Below are positions 28,941-37,113 of a stretch of DNA of 63,762 nt, in pieces; position 1 is the stretch's first letter; each line of letters begins with the position of its first letter. The translations under genes were made by a program, and so were the position numbers. This stretch comes from Microcystis novacekii Mn_MB_F_20050700_S1 (GTDB lineage: Bacteria; Cyanobacteriota; Cyanobacteriia; Cyanobacteriales; Microcystaceae). The stretch is taken from the NCBI GenBank assembly GCA_007096045.1, contig SFAU01000006.1:1-63762 (forward strand), written 5' to 3'. The notes beneath the pieces are model-generated. The model was not told the DNA's origin, made no database searches, and saw only the letters and a program-made list of their open reading frames with translations.

Positions 28941-30017
28941 ATGTTTGAAGGACTTTTAAATAACCTAAATGATGATATAAACACCATTCGATCAATAATT
29001 AATATCAGTGAAAAACTTAGAGAAATTATTGCAAATAATTCTTCACAACTCAACACAGAAGACTTAAAATATCTTCAAGCAAATGCTCCTTTAGGAGACA
29101 AGTGGCTAGTTAACGATCATTGTTCATCTATCACAAGGTTATATGCTCTTTACGAAAATTTTGTCGAAAATCTAGTGGGAGATTGGATTATTTTGCTGCC
29201 TCAATTATATAGCTGCTATCAAGATTTACCCGAATCTGTAAGAAATCAGCATAAGACAGGTTGTGCTACATTACTGGGTAATGAATATAAAAGAAATCGC
29301 TTCGATTCTCTTTCAGAGAGGGACATTATCAAAAATTTATTTGATACTGAATACGAAAATACAAGCAGATATAATCTCACATCAGCTGCTTTTTTGTTAC
29401 ATGAAGCGAATCTTAGAAAAGAGCAATTAACCAAACTTTTAGCCAATGCTGGCATATCGGCAACTGATTCTTGGCAGTGGATAGAAAATCATAAAAAAGT
29501 TAAGATTTTTATTGACAATAATGATAAGCGTAGTGTGGAAAAGGAATTAAAGAATTTTATCGAACTTCGTAATAATTCTGCTCATGGTAAAGTAGATACA
29601 GTTCTCAATGCCAATGATTTACTGAAATTATGTGATTTTGTCGAAGTTATATGTCAAGCTATAAGTGAATTAGTTCTTTATTGCTTTGTTTCTAGGAAGA
29701 TCGAGATAGGAAAGCTTCAAAAGCTCGGTAAAGTTGTCAATTGGTATCAACAGCAACAAGCTTGCGATGTTAAAATATCAGATGAGCCACAGGAATCCAA
29801 TAAAAGACTAGAAGTCGGTAAAAAAGTTTTTTTAGTCAGTGAAAAGAAAAAAATATGTCAAAATGCTATTATTGAAAGTATTCAAATTAATAAAAATGGC
29901 AAAAATACCCCTCGCCGAAGAATTTCAATAAGAGAGATAAAAGATTCTGAAATAGGCTTAAAATTTGACAAAGAAAGTCAAAAAGGATTAGAAGTTTATT
30001 TAGTTATTTCGGACTGA
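28941..30017 (+). CDS. MAE_28990/MAE_18760-type HEPN nuclease with C-terminal beta-barrel-like domain
   Basis: ATG 28941 lies two bases after the DUF262 stop (a TTG at 28935 would overlap it). The protein has 358 residues. An N-terminal helical HEPN-like region (1-240) carries HCSSITRLYALYENFVENLV and the catalytic Rx4H motif Arg210-NNSA-His215 (ELRNNSAHGK). This arrangement matches HEPN families named after Microcystis loci, predicted RNases of toxin and abortive-infection systems. From about 288 to the end the pattern changes to short strands: RLEVGKKVFLV, AIIESIQINKNGK, DSEIGLKFDKESQKGLEVYL, which resembles the domain II barrel of translation GTPases (EF-Tu type). That resemblance is by eye. 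It is coupled to DUF262, so the two probably act together. Confidence 0.78.
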   Translation: MFEGLLNNLNDDINTIRSIINISEKLREIIANNSSQLNTEDLKYLQANAPLGDKWLVNDHCSSITRLYALYENFVENLVGDWIILLPQLYSCYQDLPESVRNQHKTGCATLLGNEYKRNRFDSLSERDIIKNLFDTEYENTSRYNLTSAAFLLHEANLRKEQLTKLLANAGISATDSWQWIENHKKVKIFIDNNDKRSVEKELKNFIELRNNSAHGKVDTVLNANDLLKLCDFVEVICQAISELVLYCFVSRKIEIGKLQKLGKVVNWYQQQQACDVKISDEPQESNKRLEVGKKVFLVSEKKKICQNAIIESIQINKNGKNTPRRRISIREIKDSEIGLKFDKESQKGLEVYLVISD

Positions 30018-30128
30018 TTGAAATGAATATAGCGTTTCTCATAAATATGAAGTATAACCAGATTTGGCATCATTTCCCCACTCCCCAACCCTTCACGGAT
30101 TACTGTTTACTGAAAAATCTCTTGTCTC

Positions 30129-31058
30129 TTAATCAAATTCTGCTTTTAGATCCCGACGCATTAATTCATAAACGGCAACTTGGGGAGAAATTTCCCCGCG
30201 CAAAAGACGATCAACTTGACAGGTAATCGGTACATACAAATTTTTTTCTTGGGCAATTCTCATCAAAACTTCTGTGGTATTTATTCCCTCGGCAGTTCCC
30301 TCTAATTTCGCTAAAATTTCTGGCAAAGATAAACCTAAAGCTAATTGATAACCCACTTGATAATTGCGGGATAAAGGACTATTACAGGTGGCTAATAAAT
30401 CCCCTAAACCCGATAAACCGAAGAAAGTTTCTTGACAACCTCCTAGACAAGTTCCCACCCGAACTATTTCCGGTAAAGCGCGAGTTAACAGCGCAGATTT
30501 GGCATTAGTACCTAACTGTAAACCATCACAAACCCCAGAAGCGATCGCCATGACATTTTTGAGAGTGCCACCTAACTCTGTTCCCAAGGGATCGCTATTC
30601 AGATAAACCCGAAAAGATTCCCCAGATAATAATTTTTGTAACAATATTGCTGCTTTTTGCACATAACTTGCTACCACCGTCGCGGCGGGTAGGCCTTGAT
30701 TAATTTCTTTAGCCAAATTGGGACCGGAAAGAACCACAAGGGGATGAGCGGGAAAAGCTTGATTCCACAGGTGAAAGGGGGTAAGAGTGGTGATTGGGTC
30801 TAATCCTTTAGTAGCGGTGACGATAATGGTGCGAGAATTTAATGGTAATTGCTGTAATTTTTCGATCGTTGGAACAACTCCTTTAATCGAAACTGCTGAA
30901 ATAATTACATCAGTATCTGCTATAATGGCTCCCAAATCTTCCCCACTATGACGCGACCAAACCCTAACAGTTAACTGATTACGTCTGGCCAAATTAGCGA
31001 GAGTTTGTCCCCAAATTCCCCCACCTATAACCGTAATTTTCTTGGCATTTTCTAACAA
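30129..31058 (-). CDS. gpsA: NAD(P)-dependent glycerol-3-phosphate dehydrogenase
   Basis: Makes sn-glycerol-3-phosphate from dihydroxyacetone phosphate for membrane lipid synthesis. The 309-residue protein shows the Rossmann loop IGGGIWGQTLA (11-21), VTATKGLD, LSGPNLAKEI, the catalytic region LGGTLKNVMAIASGVCDGL and SGLGDLLATCNSPLSRNYQVG, then EGINTTEV. Length is slightly below the usual 330 but all key motifs are present. It is monocistronic and converges with the HEPN gene. A 63-base palindromic element lies just upstream of its start. Confidence 0.95.
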   Translation of the reverse strand: MLENAKKITVIGGGIWGQTLANLARRNQLTVRVWSRHSGEDLGAIIADTDVIISAVSIKGVVPTIEKLQQLPLNSRTIIVTATKGLDPITTLTPFHLWNQAFPAHPLVVLSGPNLAKEINQGLPAATVVASYVQKAAILLQKLLSGESFRVYLNSDPLGTELGGTLKNVMAIASGVCDGLQLGTNAKSALLTRALPEIVRVGTCLGGCQETFFGLSGLGDLLATCNSPLSRNYQVGYQLALGLSLPEILAKLEGTAEGINTTEVLMRIAQEKNLYVPITCQVDRLLRGEISPQVAVYELMRRDLKAEFD

Positions 31059-31080
31059 CTTTTATTCTCTCCTTATCATT

Positions 31081-31143
31081 GGTGGGTTACGGCAAATTGG
31101 CAAGTATTAATCAATAGCAGAACTTGCTGTTGCCTAACCCACC
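31081..31143. repeat. Palindromic element (long hairpin) between gpsA and the NUDIX gene
   Basis: GGTGGGTTACGGCAA (31081-31095) pairs with TTGCCTAACCCACC (31130-31143) apart from one bulged base, and inner segments GCAAGT/ACTTGC extend the stem. It lies between the divergent starts of gpsA and the NUDIX gene, and resembles a miniature inverted-repeat element. Confidence 0.6.
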
Positions 31144-31164
31144 CTACACTGATAACTGAAAAAA

Positions 31165-31596
31165 ATGACAAACTATCGCAATCCTGCCCCCACTGTTGAT
31201 ATTATCATCGAACTGATCGACTCGCCCCACCGTCCGATCGTACTAATTGAGAGAAAAAATCCGCCCTTTGGCTGGGCAATTCCGGGGGGATTCGTGGACT
31301 ACGGTGAATCGGTGGAAACGGCGGCAATTCGGGAAGCTTACGAGGAAATCAGTTTGCAGGTGCAGTTAATCGAGCAATTTCACGTCTATTCCGATCCTAA
31401 CCGCGATTCACGTCAACACACCATTAGTATCGTTTTTATCGCCACGGCAACAGGAAAACCGATTGCTGCCGATGATGCCAAAAAAGTCGGTGTCTTTCAT
31501 CTCTGGGAATTCCCCCAACCCTTATGCTTTGATCACGATCGCATTCTCAATGATTATCGTCGTTATCGGGATTATAAAATTCGTCCCACACCTTAG
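31165..31596 (+). CDS. NUDIX hydrolase
   Basis: A 143-residue NUDIX protein with a complete box: [20 protein letters not shown] then EI (about 40-62), the GX5EX7REUXEEXGU pattern in which the final Gly is replaced by Ser. It hydrolyses a nucleoside diphosphate linked to another group; the exact substrate (ADP-ribose, NADH or dGTP types) cannot be told. The N-terminus [14 protein letters not shown] is typical of ADP-ribose-type family members. Downstream is a DUF262 gene relic. Confidence 0.9.
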   Translation: MTNYRNPAPTVDIIIELIDSPHRPIVLIERKNPPFGWAIPGGFVDYGESVETAAIREAYEEISLQVQLIEQFHVYSDPNRDSRQHTISIVFIATATGKPIAADDAKKVGVFHLWEFPQPLCFDHDRILNDYRRYRDYKIRPTP

Positions 31597-31614
31597 AAAA
31601 ACGCCGCTATCAAA

Positions 31615-31667
31615 GCCAATGCTTGGCAAAAACGTCCCCGAAAAACCGTTAAAAAATTATACACTTC
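31615..31667 (+). pseudogene. Relic of the 5' end of a second DUF262 gene
   Basis: This stretch translates as ANAWQKRPRKTVKKLYT, closely matching TNPWQKRSRKDVKKLSD at codons 8-24 of the DUF262 gene (27748-27798), with mostly identical codons (CTTGGCAAAAACGT in both). No further DUF262 sequence follows. It is wedged between the NUDIX gene and the permease gene, 3.9 kb from its intact relative, and suggests that another copy once stood here. Confidence 0.65.
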
Positions 31668-32874
31668 TGAGAGCGACAATCGGTTGCAATTTAGAGGCAC
31701 GATAGGCGGGAAAAACGCCAAAAAAGAGACCAATACCCGTGGAAACGCTCAAAGACAGGGCGACGGCACTGGTGGAAACAGTGGCGGCCAGGGGAGAGAA
31801 ACTGGAGACTAGAACGAGCGCTCCTGCACCGACGAAAATACCCAGCACACCGCCGGCGATGGAAACAAGAGTTGATTCAATCAGGAATTGTAAGAGAATA
31901 TCCTGTTCTCTGGCTCCGATCGCTTTTCTTAGTCCGATTTCCCCGGTTCTTTCCGAAACCGAAACGAGCATAATATTCATCACCCCGATACCCCCGACAA
32001 TTAGGGAAATACCGGCGATTAGAGCCAAAAGTAGGGTTAGACCCTGGGTAATCGTGCCGAAGATTTCGATCATCTGTTTAGCAGTTTCGACGCGAAAATC
32101 ATCCTCAGCCACGATTTTATGACGTAAACGCAGGAGATTCTCGATTTGGAACTTAGCGGCGCGGATTTCCTCCCCCGATCGCGCGGTGAGACTAATCCAA
32201 CTCAACTCGACACCGTAGGGGCCGGTTTTGCCCACCAGTTGCGAGTTCATGGTGCTAAGGGGAATAATCAGCATTTCATCCTGATTATTGCCAAAAAAGG
32301 AGCCTTTCGCCTCTAAAATCCCTATCACCTCAAAACTGAGATTTTTGATCCGCAGCTGTTGACCGAGGGGATTTTGGGTGGGGAAAAGTTGCGCTGCCAC
32401 TTCACGGCCGATTACCGTTACCCGTTTGTTGCGGGCTAGATCGATATTATTGATAAAACGACCTTTTTCTAGGGTAAAATTGCGGACAGAAGCGTATTCT
32501 GGGGTGCTTCCCGTCACTAGAGCCGTCATGTTGCGATTACGATAGGAAATCAAGAAACGAGCGTTTATTTCCGGGGCGACTTCGGCGACGGTGGGAACCT
32601 GTTCGGCGATCGCCTGAGCATCGGCTAAAACTAGGGTTTTCGGTAAATTAACGGTGGTATTGCGTGCTTGTCGCGACCCCGGCACCACAAAAATGGTATT
32701 GGGTCCCAAGTTAGCAAACTGGTCATTGGCTAAGGTTTGCGCCCCTTGGCCAATACCGATCATGGCCACCACCGAAGCGTTACCGATGATAATTCCTAAC
32801 ATGGTCAGGCCGCTACGCACTTTATTGGCCCCTAGGGTGGCGACGGCCATTTTTAAACTTTCGATGATCAACAT
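31657..32874 (-). CDS. MacB/FtsX-family ABC transporter permease
   Basis: The 405-residue protein has the MacB permease layout: an N-terminal helix (about 20-42, KVRSGLTMLGIIIGNASVV), a large periplasmic domain (about 50-280) and three C-terminal helices with GGIGVMNIMLVSVSERTGEI, then GLRKAIGAREQDILLQFLIE. It has no ATPase domain. It follows an HlyD-type adaptor gene on the same strand (gap of about 150 bases with repeats), and the two together make an ABC-dependent efflux pump lacking its ATPase, which must be encoded elsewhere. Cargo is unknown. Confidence 0.9.
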   Translation of the reverse strand: MLIIESLKMAVATLGANKVRSGLTMLGIIIGNASVVAMIGIGQGAQTLANDQFANLGPNTIFVVPGSRQARNTTVNLPKTLVLADAQAIAEQVPTVAEVAPEINARFLISYRNRNMTALVTGSTPEYASVRNFTLEKGRFINNIDLARNKRVTVIGREVAAQLFPTQNPLGQQLRIKNLSFEVIGILEAKGSFFGNNQDEMLIIPLSTMNSQLVGKTGPYGVELSWISLTARSGEEIRAAKFQIENLLRLRHKIVAEDDFRVETAKQMIEIFGTITQGLTLLLALIAGISLIVGGIGVMNIMLVSVSERTGEIGLRKAIGAREQDILLQFLIESTLVSIAGGVLGIFVGAGALVLVSSFSPLAATVSTSAVALSLSVSTGIGLFFGVFPAYRASKLQPIVALRSV

Positions 32875-33025
32875 ATCAGTTATCAGTTATCAGTTATCAG
32901 TTAGATAGTTGTAGGGTTTTGGGGTTTTGGGGTATTAGTTGAATTCCCCCATTCCCCCATTTCCCCATTTCCCGAATCCTGACCTAGCATAAAAAAGACA
33001 ATTTAGGAATACTTGTTAAAGAAAA

Positions 33026-34510
33026 TTATTGAGATTTTTGATTAGTTTTCGAGGTATCTTCGGCTCCTTGGGGGAGATCGATAAAGACCTTTTCTCCAGC
33101 TTCCAACCCTGATAAAATTTGGGTTTTATCGTCTAAGACCAAACCGATCGAAACGGGTTGAAAACTGGGTTTATTTTCGGCATCGGGAACTAAAACCCCT
33201 GACTTGCCTTCCCGGGTGACAATGGCGACGGTCGGCACGACCAGAGCATTATCTAACTGCTGGCCGACAAAAGTTACATCTACATTCATTTTTGATTTGA
33301 GTTTGTCCCGTCCCGTCACCAAACCGATTCTGACCTCAAAAGAAGTAACATTCTCCTCGATAATTGCTTCAGGAGCCACAAGAATAACTCGACCTTCAAA
33401 GACTTCTTCAGGAAAAGCATCGGCGACAATTCGCACGGGTTGGCCGCGCTGCAATAAACCCACATCTACTTCCGGCACTTTCGCAATCACTTCCAATCCC
33501 GATGCTAGGGCGATAATCGAGGTGGAAGTGGCGGAAGCGGTACTAGAGGCCGAAGTGGTGGGAGTGACAAAAGAACCCTCGGTGGCGTATTTTTGGGTGA
33601 CGATGCCATCAAAGGGGGCAGTAATGACCGTATCGCGGTATTGAATCTTGATTTGCTCTAAATCGGCTCTAGCAGCCGCTACAGATGATTCTAGTCGAGC
33701 AAGCTCCGTTTCTTGGGTTTTTTGGCGTTGTTCGAGGGCAAATTTCGCTTCTGCGATCCCTGCTGCCGCTCGGATCATTTCCTGCTCAATTCCCGCTACT
33801 TCTGGGGAAGCGGTTTTATCCGCTTGTTCCAAACGGCGGATCGATTCGTCTAAATTGGCTTTAGCATTGAGATATTCATTGAGGACGGCATCAAATTGGT
33901 CTTGAGCGATCGCCCCTTCCCGGACTAAATTTTCATTGCGTTTAACCCGATTTTCTGCTAGTCGAAACCGGGATTGGGCCGCTTGTACCTGAGCTTGCAG
34001 TTGGTCTAAATCTTTGGGAATTCTTTCTTTGGCCTGAGCTAAACGGGCTTCTAATTGCTTATAACTGGCCTGGGCCTGATAAAATCGGGCTTGTAATTGC
34101 CGGATATCTTCGGGAATACTGCGTTTAGCCTGTTCCAGACTGGCTAGAGCTTCCCGCAGACGCGCTTCTGACTGCATTCCTTGGGCATACACCTCTAAAT
34201 TATCCATGACGGCGAGGGTTTGTCCCCTTTTAACGATCATGCCCTGATCCACCAATAATCGCACTAATCGGCCGGGGTTTTTCGGGCTAATGTTGACACT
34301 TTGGATTGGTTCCACCCTACCACTAGCTTTAATTTCCACAGCGAGGGTTTCTCGTTGAGCAGGAACGGTCATTTTCGCCAATTCTAGGGCAGGGGGAGGA
34401 GTTTGCAGTAAGCGATAAGAAACCACTCCCACCGCCAGAAAACCACTAGCCATGAGTCCAAATATCCAAAATAGGGGGCGATTTGATTTTCCCAACACGG
34501 TTATTGCCAT
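33026..34510 (-). CDS. HlyD-family efflux adaptor (periplasmic membrane fusion protein)
   Basis: I take ATG 34510 (MAITVLGKSNRPLFW) as start because a transmembrane helix (about 12-32) follows directly; an in-frame start 72 bases upstream adds an unlikely polar leader. The protein (494 residues) has a barrel-lipoyl half (VEPIQSVNISPKNPGRLVR), a long alpha-hairpin of coiled coil (about 95-290, rich in Gln/Ala/Arg), the second lipoyl half (TVITAPFDGIVTQKYATEG) and the beta-barrel. It bridges an inner-membrane pump to an outer-membrane channel. The partner permease lies immediately downstream. Confidence 0.9.
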   Translation of the reverse strand: MAITVLGKSNRPLFWIFGLMASGFLAVGVVSYRLLQTPPPALELAKMTVPAQRETLAVEIKASGRVEPIQSVNISPKNPGRLVRLLVDQGMIVKRGQTLAVMDNLEVYAQGMQSEARLREALASLEQAKRSIPEDIRQLQARFYQAQASYKQLEARLAQAKERIPKDLDQLQAQVQAAQSRFRLAENRVKRNENLVREGAIAQDQFDAVLNEYLNAKANLDESIRRLEQADKTASPEVAGIEQEMIRAAAGIAEAKFALEQRQKTQETELARLESSVAAARADLEQIKIQYRDTVITAPFDGIVTQKYATEGSFVTPTTSASSTASATSTSIIALASGLEVIAKVPEVDVGLLQRGQPVRIVADAFPEEVFEGRVILVAPEAIIEENVTSFEVRIGLVTGRDKLKSKMNVDVTFVGQQLDNALVVPTVAIVTREGKSGVLVPDAENKPSFQPVSIGLVLDDKTQILSGLEAGEKVFIDLPQGAEDTSKTNQKSQ

Positions 34511-34632
34511 CGATGAGCCGAAAGTTAATTGGTTATATACTAACGTCTCTAGAGTTGCCTTTGTTGTTTCTTTAGCCAACAACTCCCAAGCGAGATAGAC
34601 TGATTAAAAAAGGCCTATCGCGGGGTTAAACT

Positions 34633-35514
34633 GTGCCAAAACTTCAATTAATCTTTTCTTTGCTCATTTTTTTCGTCGCTGGCAGCCCGCCGGCTTTTTC
34701 CCAAGCGCTACTCCCCTACACCATCGAACCGGAGTTAGAACAGATGGAACAAGCAGGAATTGAAATGGCCGAGGATGCCATCCAATTAGCTCGTTTTCGC
34801 CGTACCGATGCAGCCCTCGGACGAGCTAGGTTAGCGGTGCAGTTAGCCCCCCATCTCTATCAAACTTGGTTTATTCTCGGTAGTTTATATCTGCAAGCCG
34901 ATCAGGTGCAACCCGGCATTGAGGCATTAAATCAATCTTTGTCCCTTGCTCCCGCCGATGCCCAAGCTAATATTAAATTTTCCCTCGGTAGTGCCTATTT
35001 TCAGAATCAAGATTACCAGTCTGCTATTGCCCAGATTGAAGCGGGTTTGCAAATTAAACCCGACGTCTCCCCCGCTCTTTTTGATCTCGGTAATTCCTAT
35101 CTCAAGTTAGCACAATATCCTGCGGCGATCGCAGCTTACGAAAAAGCTGTTAGTCAAGATAAAAATTTTTGGCCAGCTATTAATAATATTGGTTTAGTTA
35201 AATACGAACAGGGTGATAAGGAAGCCGCTCTTAAAGATTGGCGCACCGCTTTGAAAATCGATCCTAAACAGCCGGAGCCTCAGTTAGCTATTGCGGTGGC
35301 TATTTATAGTCAAGGGAAAACTGAGGAGGGCATCAAATTAGCTCAGGCCGCTCTCACTAGCGATAGTCGTTATGCCAGTCTGGAATTTTTGGGGGAAAAT
35401 CTCTGGGGTAAACGTCTTCTGCAAGACACGGAGAAAATGTTTAATCATCCCAAAATGAAAGATTTTATCGCTCGTTTACCACAACCAATCCCAGAAGCGG
35501 AGGAAGAAAATTAA
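34633..35514 (+). CDS. Secreted TPR-repeat protein
   Basis: A 293-residue protein starting with GTG at 34633. The signal peptide spans about 1-23 (LIFSLLIFFVAGSPPAFSQA). After it come about five or six tetratricopeptide repeats (about 50-250), each with the usual W/L/G/Y/A/F/A/P spacing, e.g. LFDLGNSYLKLAQYPAAIAA and YEQGDKEAALKDWRTALKID. It should act as a protein-interaction scaffold on the periplasmic or lumenal side. Partner unknown. It is divergent from the efflux adaptor gene. Confidence 0.85.
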   Translation: MPKLQLIFSLLIFFVAGSPPAFSQALLPYTIEPELEQMEQAGIEMAEDAIQLARFRRTDAALGRARLAVQLAPHLYQTWFILGSLYLQADQVQPGIEALNQSLSLAPADAQANIKFSLGSAYFQNQDYQSAIAQIEAGLQIKPDVSPALFDLGNSYLKLAQYPAAIAAYEKAVSQDKNFWPAINNIGLVKYEQGDKEAALKDWRTALKIDPKQPEPQLAIAVAIYSQGKTEEGIKLAQAALTSDSRYASLEFLGENLWGKRLLQDTEKMFNHPKMKDFIARLPQPIPEAEEEN

Positions 35515-35933
35515 GCTGATAGCAGCAAGCATTAAGATAACCCCTTAGTTAATTGGCTAGTAATTCTTGAGGCTTGCTCTAGCTAATTAGGACTGGCTGA
35601 ATATCGGTAGCAGCTTTGCTAAAAAATGGTTTTGGGACTTTATTAGCAAAACAACAAATTTTTTGCCGCAAACCCCACATACAGTACAATTATTACAGTT
35701 AAGGGTTTGAAAGGCCTAGGATGATGGCAAAGCAATCAAGGGCGATCGCGGTGACAGAACATGATAATAAGTATCCTGAATGTCTGCATATCTAAGACTC
35801 TGTATTCCATTTCTCTACTTTCTTTGCTGACTACTTTGCCAGACATTATAGACAATTTTCCTGATATAGATGAAGGGTTGCTTCCCCTTGATGACATCAC
35901 ATTTTAGAATGAAATAGCCCTGAAATTTTATTG
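35515..35933. other. Intergenic region with hairpins and possible element ends
   Basis: No gene is supported. TTTGCTAA (35615-35622) and TTAGCAAA (35643-35650) form a hairpin. The words GGACTGGCTGAATA (about 35590) and TTGCCGCAAACCC (about 35657) resemble, in inverted sense, words in the 22597-22860 region, so this may be a decayed element. A 24-codon frame starting ATG 35721 (MMAKQSRAIAVTE) is too short to call. Confidence 0.4.
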
Positions 35934-36356
35934 TTATAAATAGATTCGTTCAAAAGGTTCTTTTCGATAACGGCGATAAACATCAAAGTCACTATCTAAG
36001 GTAATAATCGCAGAAATATTAAGTCTTTCAGAAATAGTTATTAAGGATAGATCTGCAAAATCTCCCGGTAGGTCAGCGTATTGTTCATTGAGTTGTATAA
36101 TTCTGGCAAAATCTTGTGGTAAAAGGGGAATACATTGATAAAGCTGGTGGAATAAATCACTTAAAAATTCATTTTGTGTTCGATAATTATGGCTTAAAAG
36201 ATACATTACTTCTGTTATACAAGCAACAGTTGTAATCAAGTCGCTGGAACATTGTTCAAAAAAGTTGACAACAGCCCGATGATAATTATCTTGGGAACTG
36301 TAATAGGCGAATAGAATGCTACTATCTGTAATAATTTTGGGGGGATAATTTGTCAT
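35934..36356 (-). CDS. PIN-domain toxin (VapC-like RNase)
   Basis: A 140-residue PIN nuclease. The four acidic positions are Asp11 (ITDSSILFAYY), Glu49 (CITEVMYL), Asp99/Asp102 (PGDFADLSLI) and Asp121/Asp123 (TLDSDFDVY), so the metal site is complete. VapC-type toxins cut tRNA or rRNA. Its ATG overlaps the antitoxin stop by four bases (ATGA), typical of a toxin-antitoxin operon with the antitoxin first. Confidence 0.87.
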   Translation of the reverse strand: MTNYPPKIITDSSILFAYYSSQDNYHRAVVNFFEQCSSDLITTVACITEVMYLLSHNYRTQNEFLSDLFHQLYQCIPLLPQDFARIIQLNEQYADLPGDFADLSLITISERLNISAIITLDSDFDVYRRYRKEPFERIYL

Positions 36357-36619
36357 GAATGATGTTGCTGATGATGGTTTTGGATATATTCTGCCACTAC
36401 TTTTTTGCGGTTTTCTCGCAATGACAAATTAGGTGGAGCATTTTCTAAAAGATGCTGAGGATGACCTCCCCGGCGTTGTAATAAAGTTTTACGCGGTTTT
36501 AAGCTTTGCCAATGTTCGTAAATGAGTTTTTTAAGAAGTTCTTCTGAGCTAATATTCTCTTCGGAAATGATGTCTGCTAGATAGTTCTCGGTTTCTCGAT
36601 CTAGATTAATCGATAACAT
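36353..36619 (-). CDS. Antitoxin partner of the PIN toxin
   Basis: An 88-residue polar protein opening MLSINLDRETENYLADIISE, a strand then helix as in ribbon-helix-helix or related DNA-binding antitoxins, followed by a basic middle and a His/Gln-rich tail (NHHQQHH). It directly precedes and overlaps the PIN toxin gene. Its role is inferred mainly from position. Confidence 0.7.
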   Translation of the reverse strand: MLSINLDRETENYLADIISEENISSEELLKKLIYEHWQSLKPRKTLLQRRGGHPQHLLENAPPNLSLRENRKKVVAEYIQNHHQQHHS

Positions 36620-36873
36620 TATAATTTCAGGGGATAAATCAACATCTTTGATTATAGCTTAAAATCCATGATCGCACTCACCCCCCATCCCCAATTGAGT
36701 TTGCTAGAGAAAAATTCGGGGTACGGGCGAAGCATTCGGATAGGAAATCTAGGGTTTCAGTAATAGGTTATTGTCCGAATGCTTCGCCCCTACTTAATCA
36801 TCTAACAATCCGTCTTAACGCACCGCAGCTATCATTAATTTATTGGGTGCGTTACGCTATCGAAGGGCGCACC
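36620..36873. other. Intergenic palindromic repeats
   Basis: This gap carries GCGAAGCATTCGGA (about 36728) and its inverse TCCGAATGCTTCGC (about 36773), an inverted pair about 45 bases apart, and the module GTGCGTTACGCTATCGAAGG with GCGCACCCTACTGGACT (36842-36884), which recurs at 37186-37223. There is no gene. Confidence 0.6.
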
Positions 36874-37043
36874 CTACTGGACTACTTTTTTCTTGTTGCT
36901 TTTGACATCCTTTTTTCTGAGAACAGGTAGAGCGCCTAACACTACTCCTATCCCCAGGATAGTTGAGGGTTCAGGTACTGCTTGTACTTCTTGAGGTGCT
37001 TGATACAAATAGGCTGACCCCGCATTTAATGCGCCAGTAAAAC
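36874..37043 (-). pseudogene. C-terminal relic of a PEP-CTERM exosortase-anchored protein
   Basis: On the minus strand an open stretch of about 55 codons reads FTGALNAGSAYLYQ, then QAVPEPSTILGIGVVLGALP and VLRKKDVKSNKKKVVQ before a stop at 36874. This is a textbook PEP-CTERM sorting signal: VPEP, a hydrophobic helix and a basic tail. The coding sequence is cut off at its 5' side by a palindromic GTAGGGTGCGTTA element (37044-37113), and no start remains. The lost upstream part would have been the extracellular protein. Confidence 0.72.
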
Positions 37044-37113
37044 GTAGGGTGCGTTAGACGGCGACAATCTCTGCTTAAACTTAAATCTAACAATCCGTCG
37101 TAACGCACCCTAC
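37044..37113. repeat. Palindromic element interrupting the PEP-CTERM relic
   Basis: GTAGGGTGCGTTAGACGG (37044-37061) and CCGTCGTAACGCACCCTAC (37095-37113) are inverted copies apart from one base, with about 33 bases between. Related GTGCGTTACGCT modules lie at 36842, 37186 and in the array at 53141-53340. It has the shape of a small non-coding inverted-repeat element. Confidence 0.65.

Noticed and set aside
30023-30226. Small plus-strand open frame after the HEPN gene
   Set aside because: Most of it lies antisense to the end of gpsA and it has no recognisable content.
35721-35794. 24-codon frame with ATG start
   Set aside because: Too short, no similarity recognised and no ribosome-binding site; left as part of the intergenic entry.
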